A stretch of DNA of 64,000 nucleotides from Apibacter muscae (GCF_007845635.1 NZ_SELG01000038.1:32513-96512), one strand, 5' to 3'; counted from the first letter of the stretch, positions 20,301 to 29,668 are shown. Numbers and translations are program-made. Notes: generated by a model not told the origin, from the sequence alone.

Positions 20301-23300
20301 ATACATTTAGGAAATGTATCTGAGGATGTATTGAAAGATGGATACATGTTTTACGAAAATGGTATTGTAGAGGATGAAAGTCAGTTAACTTATTCTAAAC
20401 TTGGAAGACAGCCCAAAAATTATCCCCTACTTTATACTTTTGACACAGAAGGAGAAGCCAGAAGGAGACAGGATGTAGGGTATGATGGTTTGATGAGTAG
20501 TGAAGAAGCTGCATTTTATGAAAGTATTGGAGTTGATATCGGAGATTATGCCAATTATATCAATCCAATAACAAATTTATTAGACCCAGCCGCAGATGAT
20601 TTTGTATTTTATTTGGATAGTAATTGGGATTCAGCCGCTGATGGTAAATCGATTATTGAACGTTATAGATATTATAGAAATTTAGAAAATAATTCACCCT
20701 CAAATTCAGTAGACGCAGCAACGGCTATTCCAGATTCTGAAGACTTGAATAGGGATTTTAATTTAGATGAAACAGAAGACTATAACCAATATAAACTAAG
20801 TTTGACCAATTCTGATTTAAGGGATCCAAACAATAAATACATTGCAGATAAAAAAGTTTGGGAATCAACTTTACCTAACGGAAAAAAAGGAGTTAATACA
20901 TGGTATTTAGTTCGAATTCCAGTTTCAGATTTTGGTTCTACCGGTAGGGAAGAAATTTTAAACAATGTACGTTACATAAGAATGATGATGAAAGGGTTTA
21001 CAAATACTGCAACCCTACGTTTTGCAACTTTGGATTTGGTTAGAAGTGATTGGAGGTTATACGACAGAGATATCTCAGATCTTAGTGGAGCTTCGGGAGA
21101 GGCAAATCAAGAAGGAACTATTTCCGCAGCACCAATTGATAATGTAATTATAAGTTCCGTAAATCTTGAAGAAAATTCAACAGCCAGACCACCTTATGTG
21201 ATGCCTCCTGGTGTGAATAGAGAAGTACTTGGTAGTATAACAGGAACTCAAATGCAAAATGAAGCATCTTTAAAATTACAAGTTAAAAATTTACAAGAAT
21301 CTGAACCAAGAGGAATTTATAAGAATGTTTCATTAGACATGAGACGTTATAAAATGTTAAAAATGTATGTTCATGCCGAAGATATGTTAAATACTTCAAG
21401 TAACATCTATGACAAAGACACCAAGTTCTTTATAAGACTTGGAAGTGATTTGTCTGACAACTACTATGAATATGAAATTTCTCTTAAATATACGCCAGCC
21501 TCATCAAGTGCCAATCCGTTGGAAATTTGGCCAATAGAGAATACCATAGAGCTAGCTTTAAGTGATTTAGTAGCGGCAAAAAGTGAGAAAGATAAATTAT
21601 ATCCTTACAATAGTAATATAAGATACAGAAGTACCATTACAGGAGAAGATAATAAAATTATTTATGTGAAAGGTAGACCTTCTGTAGGTCAAATATCCTC
21701 TATTATGATGGGGGTAAGAAGCACCTCTGGAGGTAGTAAGAATGTTATTTTATGGTTGAATGAGCTACGGTTGACAGATATTGACAATGAAGGAGGGTAT
21801 GCAGCCAATGCTAGTTTAATGTTCAATCTGGCAGATTTTGCACAAGTTTCTGCTACTGGAACTTACCAATCTGTAGGATTTGGAGCACTAGATAGTAAAC
21901 CCAGTGAAAGAAGCCAAGACGAAACTAAGCAATACATGGTGAATGCTTCTGTGAATGTAGATAAAATGTTACCAGAAAAATGGGGGTTAAAAATACCGGT
22001 AAGTGTTAGTATAGCAGAAACCTATATTGAACCTAAATACAATCCTTTGGATAACGATGTAGAATTAAAAAATGATCCTCGCAAAAATGAACTAAAAAAA
22101 ATTGTAGGTACTTACTCAACTCAAAGAAATGTATCTGTAACTAATTTAAGAAAAGAAAAAGTAAACAGATCCAAATCAAAGTTCTATGATATTGAAAATT
22201 TCGCACTTTCATTTTCCTATTCTGTAGATTATAGAAGAGACATTTATACTTCTTATTACATAAATAAAGATTTACAAGCCTCATTAAACTATAATTTCAC
22301 ACCTAAAGGAAAATATTACCAACCATTTAAAAAATTAGCAATAGTACAAGACACAAGCAGGTTTGCAAAATATTTAAAATTACTAAAAGAGACCAATTTC
22401 AACCCTATTCCTGTTAGAGTTTCCTTCAGAACAGATATAGCCAGAACCTATAATGAATTCCAATATCGAGATATAAACGCCTATTTAAATGGAAGTTCCA
22501 ACAATTATCAGCCAAGTTTTGCTAATAACTTTCTTTTTGGCTGGCAATACAATATAGGTTTCAATTTAACTAAATCCTTAAAAATTGATTATTCATCAGC
22601 CACGCGAACAATTTTAGATGAAATGGGAGGAGGAATGCCCGATCAGAACATGATTTGGAACAATATATTAAATTCAGGCAGACCCATCAATTACAATCAA
22701 AAGTTACAAGTAAACTATAAAGTTCCCATTCATTTACTTCCTTATATGGATTTTACATCTTTAGAAGTGGGGTATACAGGTCAGTACGATTGGCAGACTG
22801 GTTCTACCGCTTATCTTGAATATGACCTAAATAATGCAGATCCAAGAAAAAGAAGTTTAGGAAATACTGCACAAAATGCACAAACCATAAATATTATGGG
22901 AAGTGTAGATTTTAACAAATTTTATAATTATTTCCCGGCATATAAATCTTTTGAGGAAAGAAAAAGAAAAAGACAATCAGAAATAGACTCCCTAAATAAC
23001 GTTTATACAACTAACTTTTCACTAAAGAAGCCAAAGCCTTTTAGGTCTTATAAATTAAAAAATAAATATAAACCTACCGATTATTTGTGGATGATAGCTG
23101 GTGGATTTAAAAGAGGCCAAGTTCAAGTGAATGAAAATAGGGGAACAATTTTACCTGGATTATTATCTTCGCCTAATTTCTTTGGAGTAGGTAGCTATGC
23201 CGGATCTACGAATGGACCTACTTTTGGGTTTTTATTCGGTTCTCAATTTGATTTAAGAAATAAAGCAGTAACAGAGGGATGGGTTTCTCTCAATGAATAT

Positions 23301-24440
23301 ATGACAAACCCATATGTTAGGACTGAAAATTCTCAGATTACCGCTAATCTGCAATTGGAGCCCATCAATCGTTTACAGATTGATTTAAATATCATGAGAA
23401 ATCATCAAAAGACTCTATCCCAATCAGGTTATAATTTAGTAGATCCAATTACGGGGCAAAGATTAAATACTTACGAATCGCAATCAGCTATGTTTAGCTC
23501 CACCATAATTTCAATATCAACCGCATTTAAATCATCAGACTACGTATATAATAAGATGATTGAAAACTCAAAAATTATTTCCGGAAGAGTAGCTGCCTCT
23601 CAAGGTAGACCAATGATAGATTCAAATAATGATGGTTATATTGACGGTTACGGACTCTCAAATTCAGCGGTATTAATGCCATCCTTTGTATCTGCTTTTA
23701 CAGGTAAAAATCCTAATCAACAAGGCTTAGGTTATAAAAGAGGAGGAATACCGGTTCCTAACTGGGCATTGTCTTATGGTGGATTAAAAAATATACCGTT
23801 TATAAACTATTGGTTCCAAGAATTTAGAATTAATCATTCTTATATTTCAAACTATACGATTAACGGAGTTCAAACCAATCCAGATTATTATGCTAATCAA
23901 TCGGTGTCAGCTGGAACAAATATCTCAAATTTATATAATTACTATAATTATGGCACAGTAGTCATGTCTGAAGGATTTAGTCCTTTAATTGGATTTGACG
24001 TTACTATGAGAAACAACATACAGATTAGATTATCTTACAATAAGGATAGAATTTTCTCATTAGGACTAACTAACTATACTTTACAAGAAGACTACGGAAA
24101 TGAAGTTGTATTTGGTTTAGGATATATAGTTAAGAACCTTAAACTAAATATGAGATATAGAGGAAACACTAAATCTATTGTTGGAGATTTAAATATACGA
24201 GGAGATATTTCTTTAAGAGATAATAAAACGGTAGTAAGACGTATTTTAGATGAAGATTCGCAAATTACTGGAGGACAAAATTTAGTATCAATTAAATTTT
24301 CGACGGATTATAACTTTACTAAAAACTTTAATTTAAAATTCTTCTATGAACAAATGATTACTAAATATAAGATATCTACTGCTTACCCACTTTCAACTAT
24401 AAGGGCAGGGTTGAGTGCGACCTTTACATTTGGAAATTAA
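17361..24440 (+). CDS. sprA: SprA, outer-membrane translocon of the type IX secretion system
   Basis: SprA is the giant outer-membrane barrel through which type IX (Por) substrates leave the cell; it is needed for gliding and protease secretion where these occur. The 2359-residue length is typical. The protein starts with a signal peptide (KKIHYCLFFFIFLSLGINFLWSQ region) and contains repeated aromatic-rich beta strands to the C-terminus, which ends in an aromatic-terminated strand. No ATG lies near the N-terminus, so the TTG at 17361, 12 bp after ruvA, is taken as start. The other T9SS genes are not in this window. Confidence 0.95.
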   Translation: MKKIHYCLFFFIFLSLGINFLWSQENNDKSISDQDQSLKLEDPINYEAYYDYKTGGYILYPKVGGVVVGTPITMTSDEYTQYVIQKKLDDYYKDRTRQQDEIGRAQKENRKSENKSFIPQLTVRSKLFEKIFGGNKIELRPSGYASFDLGILYQKIENPQLLPQNRQNFTIDIKQRIQLSLQGSVGNNVHLGVNYDTQAGFDFENRINLAWKPGGINGGEDNIVRNIEFGNVSMPLSTSLITGAQSLFGVKGEFQFGNTSLTTVFSEQQSEARNITVQGGGIINTFNIKVLDYEENQHYFLTHYFRNQYDKSLENYPVIGSTIDITRMEVWRIDLGNSNLQEQHPILALRDLGESNSLMEMPDNSNQGVYTSITALGNSIRDVSTVYNAVNGVALPDYQGNLVNYASGENFVTNRRVKKLAESEFTYDKQLGYISLNQKLNNDQLLAVAFQYTDSRTPGKIYKVGEFSTEQSGVLVVKLLKPNQVVSTQSPMWDLMMKNIYSLEANQITPEDFRLNVHFKDPSQGKINYIPDPKVQNQTLIHLLNWDRLNQNNDLTPNGIGDGIFDYVEGITINSEKGKLIFTKIEPFGNYLQSKSVASQYVFKELYSNLKNSAVVTANPLANRYTIEGQFKGTIGSGISLGAFNVPRGSVTVTANGQTLAEGADYVVDYQMGTVTIINETYKNSGVPINISLENQYAFNLQKKRFMGLNVEHKFSEELLVGATYLNYKERPLTSKVQYGSEPVNNSMVGLNLMFNKEMPFLTKLANLFPGVKTEAKSNLSLKVEGAALLPGENSTIGDQSYIDDFETTSSKISLKDPAYWGIASKPELYGEFSPALMNDIRNGDGRALTSWYNIDPRFYGVGGGQPKGINTDALSLHLQRRVSYREIFTNRDYIAGNETYLNTFDISFYPQQRGPYNYNPSELGAFTNYETRWGGLMRPITVTNFIESNIEYLEFWMMDPYADSKFPESNPLGDHPELLIHLGNVSEDVLKDGYMFYENGIVEDESQLTYSKLGRQPKNYPLLYTFDTEGEARRRQDVGYDGLMSSEEAAFYESIGVDIGDYANYINPITNLLDPAADDFVFYLDSNWDSAADGKSIIERYRYYRNLENNSPSNSVDAATAIPDSEDLNRDFNLDETEDYNQYKLSLTNSDLRDPNNKYIADKKVWESTLPNGKKGVNTWYLVRIPVSDFGSTGREEILNNVRYIRMMMKGFTNTATLRFATLDLVRSDWRLYDRDISDLSGASGEANQEGTISAAPIDNVIISSVNLEENSTARPPYVMPPGVNREVLGSITGTQMQNEASLKLQVKNLQESEPRGIYKNVSLDMRRYKMLKMYVHAEDMLNTSSNIYDKDTKFFIRLGSDLSDNYYEYEISLKYTPASSSANPLEIWPIENTIELALSDLVAAKSEKDKLYPYNSNIRYRSTITGEDNKIIYVKGRPSVGQISSIMMGVRSTSGGSKNVILWLNELRLTDIDNEGGYAANASLMFNLADFAQVSATGTYQSVGFGALDSKPSERSQDETKQYMVNASVNVDKMLPEKWGLKIPVSVSIAETYIEPKYNPLDNDVELKNDPRKNELKKIVGTYSTQRNVSVTNLRKEKVNRSKSKFYDIENFALSFSYSVDYRRDIYTSYYINKDLQASLNYNFTPKGKYYQPFKKLAIVQDTSRFAKYLKLLKETNFNPIPVRVSFRTDIARTYNEFQYRDINAYLNGSSNNYQPSFANNFLFGWQYNIGFNLTKSLKIDYSSATRTILDEMGGGMPDQNMIWNNILNSGRPINYNQKLQVNYKVPIHLLPYMDFTSLEVGYTGQYDWQTGSTAYLEYDLNNADPRKRSLGNTAQNAQTINIMGSVDFNKFYNYFPAYKSFEERKRKRQSEIDSLNNVYTTNFSLKKPKPFRSYKLKNKYKPTDYLWMIAGGFKRGQVQVNENRGTILPGLLSSPNFFGVGSYAGSTNGPTFGFLFGSQFDLRNKAVTEGWVSLNEYMTNPYVRTENSQITANLQLEPINRLQIDLNIMRNHQKTLSQSGYNLVDPITGQRLNTYESQSAMFSSTIISISTAFKSSDYVYNKMIENSKIISGRVAASQGRPMIDSNNDGYIDGYGLSNSAVLMPSFVSAFTGKNPNQQGLGYKRGGIPVPNWALSYGGLKNIPFINYWFQEFRINHSYISNYTINGVQTNPDYYANQSVSAGTNISNLYNYYNYGTVVMSEGFSPLIGFDVTMRNNIQIRLSYNKDRIFSLGLTNYTLQEDYGNEVVFGLGYIVKNLKLNMRYRGNTKSIVGDLNIRGDISLRDNKTVVRRILDEDSQITGGQNLVSIKFSTDYNFTKNFNLKFFYEQMITKYKISTAYPLSTIRAGLSATFTFGN

Positions 24441-24473
24441 CTATATTTGTAAATCATCTAAAAATAAGAAAAA

Positions 24474-24851
24474 ATGAATAACTTGAAGGATTTATGGTTT
24501 ACCGATCAGCACCAGTGGATCAGAATTGATGATAATATCGCTTATATTGGGATTACAGACTATGCGCAGAAACAATTAGGGGATATCGTTTATGTAGATA
24601 TAGATACGGTAGGAAAAGTTTTAAATCCAGGAGATGTTTACGGTACAGTTGAAGCGGTAAAGACCGTTTCGGATTTATTTATGCCCATAGAAGGTAAAAT
24701 TTTAGAAATTAATAATGAGATTGAGAATTCTCCAGAATTAATTAATTCTGACTCCTATGGAAAAGCTTGGATTATTAAAGTAGAGTTAACAAAGTTATCA
24801 TCAACAGAAGGGTTATTAAATGCTGAAGAATATAAGAGTTTGGTTGCATAG
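24474..24851 (+). CDS. gcvH: Glycine cleavage system H protein
   Basis: The lipoyl-carrying shuttle between the P, T and L proteins of glycine cleavage. At 125 residues it is full length, with the N-terminal WFTDQHQWI segment, GITDYAQKQLGDIVYVDI, and the lipoylated Lys in VEAVKTVSD. The C-terminal NSDSYGKAWIIK is also typical. It follows sprA by 33 bp and its end overlaps the VanZ-like gene by 32 bp, so the set from ruvA onward behaves as one transcription unit. gcvP and gcvT are elsewhere. Confidence 0.96.
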   Translation: MNNLKDLWFTDQHQWIRIDDNIAYIGITDYAQKQLGDIVYVDIDTVGKVLNPGDVYGTVEAVKTVSDLFMPIEGKILEINNEIENSPELINSDSYGKAWIIKVELTKLSSTEGLLNAEEYKSLVA

Positions 24852-25209
24852 AAATCAAACCTTTTTAAGAATAGTATTATATTCATATTTTCTACTATTA
24901 ACTTGGTTATTGTTAAGAGGGAATTCTCAGATAGATAATATATCTATAAAAATAATTTCTACATTCTATAATGATAAGGTTATACACACTATAGTTTTTT
25001 TTATATTATTTATATTAGGAAGGTTTGCTTATCCTCATAAAAAACCTATAATTTTTTTAGTATTGTTCTCATTGTATGGAATACTAATTGAAATTCTGCA
25101 AGAATTCATGAATCTTGGAAGGACGTTTGAATATTTAGATATGCTAGCTGACTTTATAGGTTGTTTGTTTGGTTTATTAATTGCAAGATTAATAATTGGT
25201 TTTAGATAA
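24820..25209 (+). CDS. VanZ-like small membrane protein
   Basis: A 129-residue protein with four predicted helices and the VanZ-family layout: an N-terminal helix, DKVIHTIVFFILFILGRFAY, a third helix with LYGILIEILQEFMNLGRTFEYLDMLADFIG, and a final helix. The Glu/Gln-rich third helix and DMLADFIG are the family's conserved part. The start ATG lies inside gcvH, an overlap of 32 bp in another frame, which implies translational coupling. VanZ proteins outside glycopeptide clusters have no firm function. Confidence 0.85.
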   Translation: MLKNIRVWLHRNQTFLRIVLYSYFLLLTWLLLRGNSQIDNISIKIISTFYNDKVIHTIVFFILFILGRFAYPHKKPIIFLVLFSLYGILIEILQEFMNLGRTFEYLDMLADFIGCLFGLLIARLIIGFR

Positions 25210-25353
25210 ATTCACTTAATTATAAATACAATAATTATAAAAATTGTAATTCACATGAATCTCTTTATATAAATTATAGGAAATTAAAAATAATAGCATT
25301 AGTTCAATTTTAAATTTTTTAAAAATTTATTCTTTTTATAAAATAAAAATATG

Positions 25354-25361
25354 TAAATTAG
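25354..25361 (+). promoter_or_regulatory. Weak -7 box of the RRM gene
   Basis: TAAATTAG matches TAnnTTTG at seven of eight positions. A start a few bases on would place the whole nested hairpin at 25366-25413 at the very 5' end of the transcript. Confidence 0.35.
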
Positions 25362-25365
25362 CGCA

Positions 25366-25418
25366 TTGAGATTTTTGGAACTTATTATTAATTTTAAGTT
25401 AACAAGGTCTCAATTTTT
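25366..25418 (+). promoter_or_regulatory. Structured leader with terminator-like hairpin before the RRM gene
   Basis: An outer stem TTGAGA (25366-25371)/TCTCAA (25408-25413) encloses an inner stem AACTTA (25379-25384)/TAAGTT (25395-25400), and five T follow the outer stem. It lies 22 bp before the ATG. It could be an attenuator, an autoregulatory site for the RNA-binding protein, or a temperature-sensitive structure; none of these is proven. Confidence 0.45.
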
Positions 25419-25439
25419 ATCAATTTTTAAAATTTTTAT

Positions 25440-25715
25440 ATGAACATTTTTATTTCCAACCTTAATTATAGGTTGACCAGCGATGATTTACATGATTTAT
25501 TTTCTGAATACGGAGATGTACAATCTGCTAAAATTATAAATGACAGAGAAACAGGTAGATCAAGAGGATTTGGTTTTGTTGAAATGTCAGATGATGAGGC
25601 AAATACAGCTATTGAAGAATTAAATCAAAGAGAGATTGACGGTAAAGTGATTAACGTTGCTGAAGCAAGACCAAAAGATGACAGACCTAGAAATAACTTT
25701 AGAAGAAATTATTAA
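25440..25715 (+). CDS. RRM-domain RNA-binding protein
   Basis: A 91-residue protein that is almost entirely one RNA-recognition motif: RNP2 as IFISNL (residues 3-8) and RNP1 as RGFGFVEM (about 41-48), with a short basic Arg/Asn-rich tail ending NNFRRNY. Such small RRM proteins are widespread in Bacteroidota, which lack typical Hfq in many lineages, and act on RNA stability or translation. Its own leader contains a nested hairpin followed by T residues, which makes autoregulation plausible. Confidence 0.93.
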   Translation: MNIFISNLNYRLTSDDLHDLFSEYGDVQSAKIINDRETGRSRGFGFVEMSDDEANTAIEELNQREIDGKVINVAEARPKDDRPRNNFRRNY

Positions 25716-25771
25716 TTTACTTTAGTATATAAGTAAAATATTTAATATATAACTTTAATAAATATTTCTAA

Positions 25772-25799
25772 AAAAAACCTGCTTTTAGCAGGTTTTTTT
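25772..25799. terminator. Bidirectional terminator between the RRM gene and purH
   Basis: AAACCTGCT (ending 25783) pairs with AGCAGGTTT (from 25787) around a TTT loop, with A and T runs on the two sides. It serves both convergent genes. Confidence 0.9.
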
Positions 25800-25802
25800 A
25801 AT

Positions 25803-27311
25803 TTAATGTTTAAAATGTCTTAGACCTGTGAATATCATAGGAATATTGTATTCATTACATGCTTCAATACTTTCCTTGTCACGAATTGATCCGCCAGGCT
25901 GTATAATTGCTTTAATCCCATTTTTTGCAGCAACATCAACTACATCTTTAAATGGAAAAAAAGCATCAGAGGCTAATACAAGATTTTCTTTATTTTTCTC
26001 GATAGCTCTTTGAATAGCTTGCTCTGCAGCCCATATTCTATTTGTTTGACCAGCACCTATACCAACGGCTTGTTTATTAGCAGCAACAACAATTGCATTA
26101 GATTTTGCATGTTTAGCAATTTTTTGTGCAAAAATTAAGTCTTCCATTTGCTCATCACTTGGAGAAGCATTTGTAACATTTTCAAAATTGGTTGCATTCT
26201 CCCTGTCAGTGTCTTGAACTAATAATCCACCATCAACTTTAATATATTCTACTTCATCAACTAATGGATGATTAACCTTTATAATTCTTAAATTCTTTTT
26301 ATTAGAAAAAATTTTCAAGGCATCCTCAGTAAATGAAGGGGCAATAACAATTTCTAAAAATAATGGGAGTATAACTTCCGCAGTTTCAGCATCAACCTCC
26401 CTATTAAACGCAACAATACCTCCGAAAATGGAGACAGGATCACAATCGTATGCTTTTTGGTATGCATTTTTAACTGAATCTGCAAGGGCTACCCCGCATG
26501 GTGTAGAATGTTTTACTGCACAACAGGCAATTTCAGAAAATTCTTTAACAACTTTATAAGCCATATCCATATCTCTAAAGTTATTAAATGAAAGCTCTTT
26601 GCCTTGAATTTGTTCTAAATTTTTCATAGATCCCTCTTTAGTCATGTCTACATACAGAGCAGCTTTTTGATGAGGGTTTTCACCATATCTTAAATCATGA
26701 ATTTTCTTATAAGATAAATTTAAATACTCTGGATAACTATCTTCAAGAATATAGTTTGATATTGCGGCATCATAAGCAGATGTTAGATTGAATACTTTTC
26801 CTGCCAATAATTTTCTAGTTTTTAAGGATGTTTCACCATTGGAAGATATTTCTTCTTCAACAAGTTTATAGTCATTAATTTCAGATATAACTGTAACAAA
26901 TTTAAAGTTTTTTGCTGCTGAACGTAACATAGAAGGACCTCCAATGTCAATAAATTCTATCATCTCATTTTCTGCTAATCCAGTATTTAATTTATCAAAA
27001 AATGGATATAAATTAACTACAACTAAATCAATCGGTTTTATATTATGTTCCTGAATAGTTTTAAGATGCTCATCGTTATCACGTAGAGCAAGTAATCCTC
27101 CATGGATATTAGGATGTAAAGTTTTAACTCTACCATCTAGCATTTCAGGAAAATTCGTTACCTTATTAATATCAGTTACTTGAATATTGTTGTTTTTTAA
27201 ATAGTTAAAGGTGCCACCGGTTGAAATAATTTCGTAATTATTTGAAACTAAAAATAATGAAAATTCAATTAGATTAGTTTTATCTGATACGCTAATTAGA
27301 GCTCTCTTCAT
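25803..27311 (-). CDS. purH: Bifunctional AICAR transformylase/IMP cyclohydrolase
   Basis: It performs the last two steps of IMP synthesis. The 502-residue protein has the N-terminal MGS-like cyclohydrolase domain ([28 protein letters not shown]) and the C-terminal transformylase domain with [14 protein letters not shown], the catalytic KHSTPCGVA and GAGQTNR. Length and order are normal. It is separated by 26 bp from the upstream gene for a membrane-anchored SRPBCC protein on the same strand, so they might share a transcript. No other purine genes are close. Confidence 0.96.
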   Translation of the reverse strand: MKRALISVSDKTNLIEFSLFLVSNNYEIISTGGTFNYLKNNNIQVTDINKVTNFPEMLDGRVKTLHPNIHGGLLALRDNDEHLKTIQEHNIKPIDLVVVNLYPFFDKLNTGLAENEMIEFIDIGGPSMLRSAAKNFKFVTVISEINDYKLVEEEISSNGETSLKTRKLLAGKVFNLTSAYDAAISNYILEDSYPEYLNLSYKKIHDLRYGENPHQKAALYVDMTKEGSMKNLEQIQGKELSFNNFRDMDMAYKVVKEFSEIACCAVKHSTPCGVALADSVKNAYQKAYDCDPVSIFGGIVAFNREVDAETAEVILPLFLEIVIAPSFTEDALKIFSNKKNLRIIKVNHPLVDEVEYIKVDGGLLVQDTDRENATNFENVTNASPSDEQMEDLIFAQKIAKHAKSNAIVVAANKQAVGIGAGQTNRIWAAEQAIQRAIEKNKENLVLASDAFFPFKDVVDVAAKNGIKAIIQPGGSIRDKESIEACNEYNIPMIFTGLRHFKH

Positions 27312-27337
27312 GAAATTGTTTTTATAAATGTTAATAC

Positions 27338-28378
27338 TTATTCTATTATTAAATAAAATGCATTGCCTCTAATTTCATCATCATTGGAAATTGGGAAATC
27401 ATTAAATTCCTGCCAAAATTGATTTTTTAGTTTAATGCCATTTTCTTTGGCGTAGCTATCTAAAGTATATTTTGAATTTAATAAATTGAGATTAGTAGTT
27501 TTAATAGGTGTAAATATTGCTTTGCCACTTGGGATCGAAATAAATTTAATATTATCATTTGGAATTATATCCAAATTATTTACAGGATATCCTGCATAAT
27601 AGGTGGCAGATTTATTTATAGTATCAAAATTGGTATAATAAACTATAGGATTTTTTATATCTAAAAGGCTGTAATTTAAGCTATCAACCATATACTGATT
27701 TACTGTATGAAAAGATTTATGTAAATTTTTAGAAATTTCTTCAGAATCAGTAGTAGTTTCATTTTTTACAGCTAATAATTGTACATTCTTTTTGTCAATA
27801 AAATCAGATTCTCCGAGTTTTAGTTGTTGTGGAATATTTTTCTTATTTAATTTTAGTTCTAATCTATTTAAGGATTCATCTAAAATTTCTTGTAAATTTT
27901 CAGCATTTAAATAAGCAAAAATTCGTTTAAAATATGAAAAATCTTGCGTTTTTAATGATACTTTTATATAAGTTCCTTCTTTTAAAGATTTAAAATAAAT
28001 ATCTTCAGAGCATAATATGCCATAATTAACAAAAATAATCTGTGCTTTTATTTTCTTATTTATTATGCTCTCTAAGATTTTAAATTCTCCATTTCCAATT
28101 TCATAATTTTTTTTATTTTTCCAAGTCAGGCTAGCACCCTTACCTTTATAAGGTGAAAAATAATTAATTCTTGTGTTTATTGAATCCTGTTCAGTGAGTA
28201 GTCCCCAGCTACCGAAATTTTCAAGATCATTAAATTCCAAAAAAACTTCACTTATAGGGTTAATTAATTTCTTTGAAGCTGAAATCTCAATATTTTTAGG
28301 TAAAAAGTAAGGAAGAATACATCCTGCAATAATTAACAGAAAAAGTATAAATAAAAAAACATTCAGAATTTTTCTCAT
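27338..28378 (-). CDS. Membrane-anchored SRPBCC plus GyrI/AraC-effector-like protein
   Basis: A 346-residue protein with one N-terminal helix (about 5-28). A START/SRPBCC-like segment follows (residues 35-175, with [17 protein letters not shown] as in polyketide-cyclase-like domains). The C-terminal half (about 195-346) resembles the effector-binding domain of GyrI and AraC-type regulators. There is no DNA-binding part. The pairing suggests binding of a small hydrophobic ligand at the envelope, but no role is known to me. A TAGCTTTG -7 box lies about 37 bp before the ATG. Confidence 0.7.
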   Translation of the reverse strand: MRKILNVFLFILFLLIIAGCILPYFLPKNIEISASKKLINPISEVFLEFNDLENFGSWGLLTEQDSINTRINYFSPYKGKGASLTWKNKKNYEIGNGEFKILESIINKKIKAQIIFVNYGILCSEDIYFKSLKEGTYIKVSLKTQDFSYFKRIFAYLNAENLQEILDESLNRLELKLNKKNIPQQLKLGESDFIDKKNVQLLAVKNETTTDSEEISKNLHKSFHTVNQYMVDSLNYSLLDIKNPIVYYTNFDTINKSATYYAGYPVNNLDIIPNDNIKFISIPSGKAIFTPIKTTNLNLLNSKYTLDSYAKENGIKLKNQFWQEFNDFPISNDDEIRGNAFYLIIE

Positions 28379-28414
28379 GCAATTTGTTTAAAATCTATAT
28401 TTTATAGAGCTTTA

Positions 28415-28422
28415 CAAAGCTA
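28415..28422 (-). promoter_or_regulatory. Candidate -7 box of the SRPBCC/effector-domain gene
   Basis: TAGCTTTG on the minus strand, an exact TAnnTTTG match, upstream of the gene starting at 28378. Confidence 0.45.
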
Positions 28423-28459
28423 CAAAAACAAATTATTTTTCGTTTAATATTTCAAATTA

Positions 28460-28492
28460 AAAAAAACACTATTATTGAATAGTGCTTTTTTT
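28460..28492 (-). terminator. Terminator of the DUF1573 pair
   Basis: CACTATT (28467-28473) pairs with AATAGTG (28478-28484), with A and T runs on each side. It follows the stop of the second DUF1573 gene by about 27 bp. Confidence 0.8.
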
Positions 28493-28518
28493 ATTATCTT
28501 ATAAAAGTATAGGTTAAA

Positions 28519-28893
28519 TTAATTGACTTTACCCTGTACTGTAACATTTAAGACTGGGTTTTCAACATCATTGGAAGATATAACCATAGTTTTATTAAAA
28601 TTACCTACAATGCTAGTGTTGTAAGTAACTACTATTTCACCTTTTTTACCAGGGGCAATAGGAGTTGTAGTCCAACTAGGAACAGTACAACCACAAGAAG
28701 TCTTTATATTTGAAATAATAAGTGGTTTATCTCCAGTATTTTCAATTTTAAGAATTCTTTTTCCTTCAGAACCTTTTTCAACATTCCCGTATTCTACAAT
28801 ATTATTGTTGTAATTAACAATTTTTAATTGTTGAGCGTTACTTAGTGCTATTGCGCCAAATATAAAAAAAGTGCTCAAAATTATTTTTTTCAT
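28519..28893 (-). CDS. DUF1573 secreted protein, second of a tandem pair
   Basis: A 124-residue exported protein: signal peptide with cleavage after LSNAQ, then one DUF1573 beta-sandwich (ASPM/Hydin-like Ig fold). The family hallmark is present: KPLIISNIKTSCGCTVPSW, with the conserved Cys pair, and the closing APGKKGEIVVTYNT. Function is unknown beyond an envelope or periplasmic location. It is a paralogue of the gene immediately upstream, with a 25-bp gap, so the pair arose by tandem duplication and shares a transcript. Confidence 0.88.
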   Translation of the reverse strand: MKKIILSTFFIFGAIALSNAQQLKIVNYNNNIVEYGNVEKGSEGKRILKIENTGDKPLIISNIKTSCGCTVPSWTTTPIAPGKKGEIVVTYNTSIVGNFNKTMVISSNDVENPVLNVTVQGKVN

Positions 28894-28918
28894 AACTATA
28901 TTTTTTTGAATTTAATAT

Positions 28919-29278
28919 TTATAAAACGTTTCCCTTTATCTTTACAACTTTTCTAGGACTATCTAAACCGTTGCTATATATTTCAATAGATTTTAAAAAT
29001 TTCCCCTTAATTTTAGTATTATATGAGATGTTAACCTGACCTGTTTTGCCAGGAAGAATGGGGGTTTTTGTCCATGATACAATAGAACAATCACAAGAAG
29101 ATTTAACGTTAGAAATAATTAAAGGTTTATTTCCTTTATTAGTTATTGTAAATGACTTATGACCATCAGAATTTAACCTTACATCTCCATAATCTATAAC
29201 ATCTTTATCTAAAGAAATGCTTTGCGCTATTAAAAACGAAAAATTGCATAATAAAAAAATGTAGACTAGCTTTTTCAT
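28919..29278 (-). CDS. DUF1573 secreted protein, first of a tandem pair
   Basis: A 119-residue protein with a signal peptide ending near SFLIAQ and one DUF1573 domain: KPLIISNVKSSCDCSIVSW and LPGKTGQVNISYNT. It aligns along its whole length with the following gene, but the conserved SCGC has become SCDC. It is transcribed first in the pair, upstream of the 28519 gene. A role in the periplasm or on the surface is inferred from the signal peptide only. Confidence 0.87.
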   Translation of the reverse strand: MKKLVYIFLLCNFSFLIAQSISLDKDVIDYGDVRLNSDGHKSFTITNKGNKPLIISNVKSSCDCSIVSWTKTPILPGKTGQVNISYNTKIKGKFLKSIEIYSNGLDSPRKVVKIKGNVL

Positions 29279-29475
29279 ATTAAGAAATTATTATTGATAA
29301 CGTGAAGTTAAGTAAAAAATTATAGATTATTAAATTTGTGGAAACATTTATATAAGTAATTTAATCTCTATTTTTCATGTTAATTTAGTAAATTAGAATT
29401 TCAATAGTTTTAATAATTACTTATAAATAGATAGTATATAAAATTTTTAGAAAATAAAGCGTTAAAATCATAAAA

Positions 29476-29491
29476 CGGCACGGTGTTTGTT
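29476..29491 (+). promoter_or_regulatory. Sigma-54-like element of the solitary small-RNA element
   Basis: CGGCACGGTGTTTGTT matches the -24/-12 pattern tGGCACG-N4-TTGc at the GG, CACG and TTG positions; GG and TTG have the canonical spacing. It lies 32 nt before the conserved linker. Confidence 0.5.
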
Positions 29492-29500
29492 AATATAAAA

Positions 29501-29572
29501 CTAATTTACGAGACAGTAAATTTTTCATAGTAGTTAGTTTTGGCCCCGTGTTTTTAACACGGGGTTTTTTTT
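29501..29572 (+). ncRNA. Candidate small RNA, solitary member of a five-copy family
   Basis: A 5' hairpin ATTTAC-loop-GTAAAT (loop GAGACA, 29504-29521) is followed by the invariant linker TTTTCATAGTAGTTAGTTTT at 29522-29541. Then comes the terminator stem CCCCGTGT (29544-29551)/ACACGGGG (29557-29564) and eight T. Compared with the four copies near 36 kb, both stems have different sequence but keep pairing, while the linker is identical. It lies between the DUF1573 pair and a broken gene, both on the other strand, so it is not a leader of either. Confidence 0.65.
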
Positions 29573-29668
29573 AAGATATATTTATCTGTTTAATAAAATA
29601 GTATTTATATAAATACTTTAAATTGTAATGTATTATAATACTTAAAAAATTTAAAATAAAATTTATAC

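Noticed and set aside
17361..24440. Internal breaks in the very long frame
   Set aside because: One uninterrupted frame with signal peptide, full SprA length and a terminal aromatic strand; only the TTG start is unusual.
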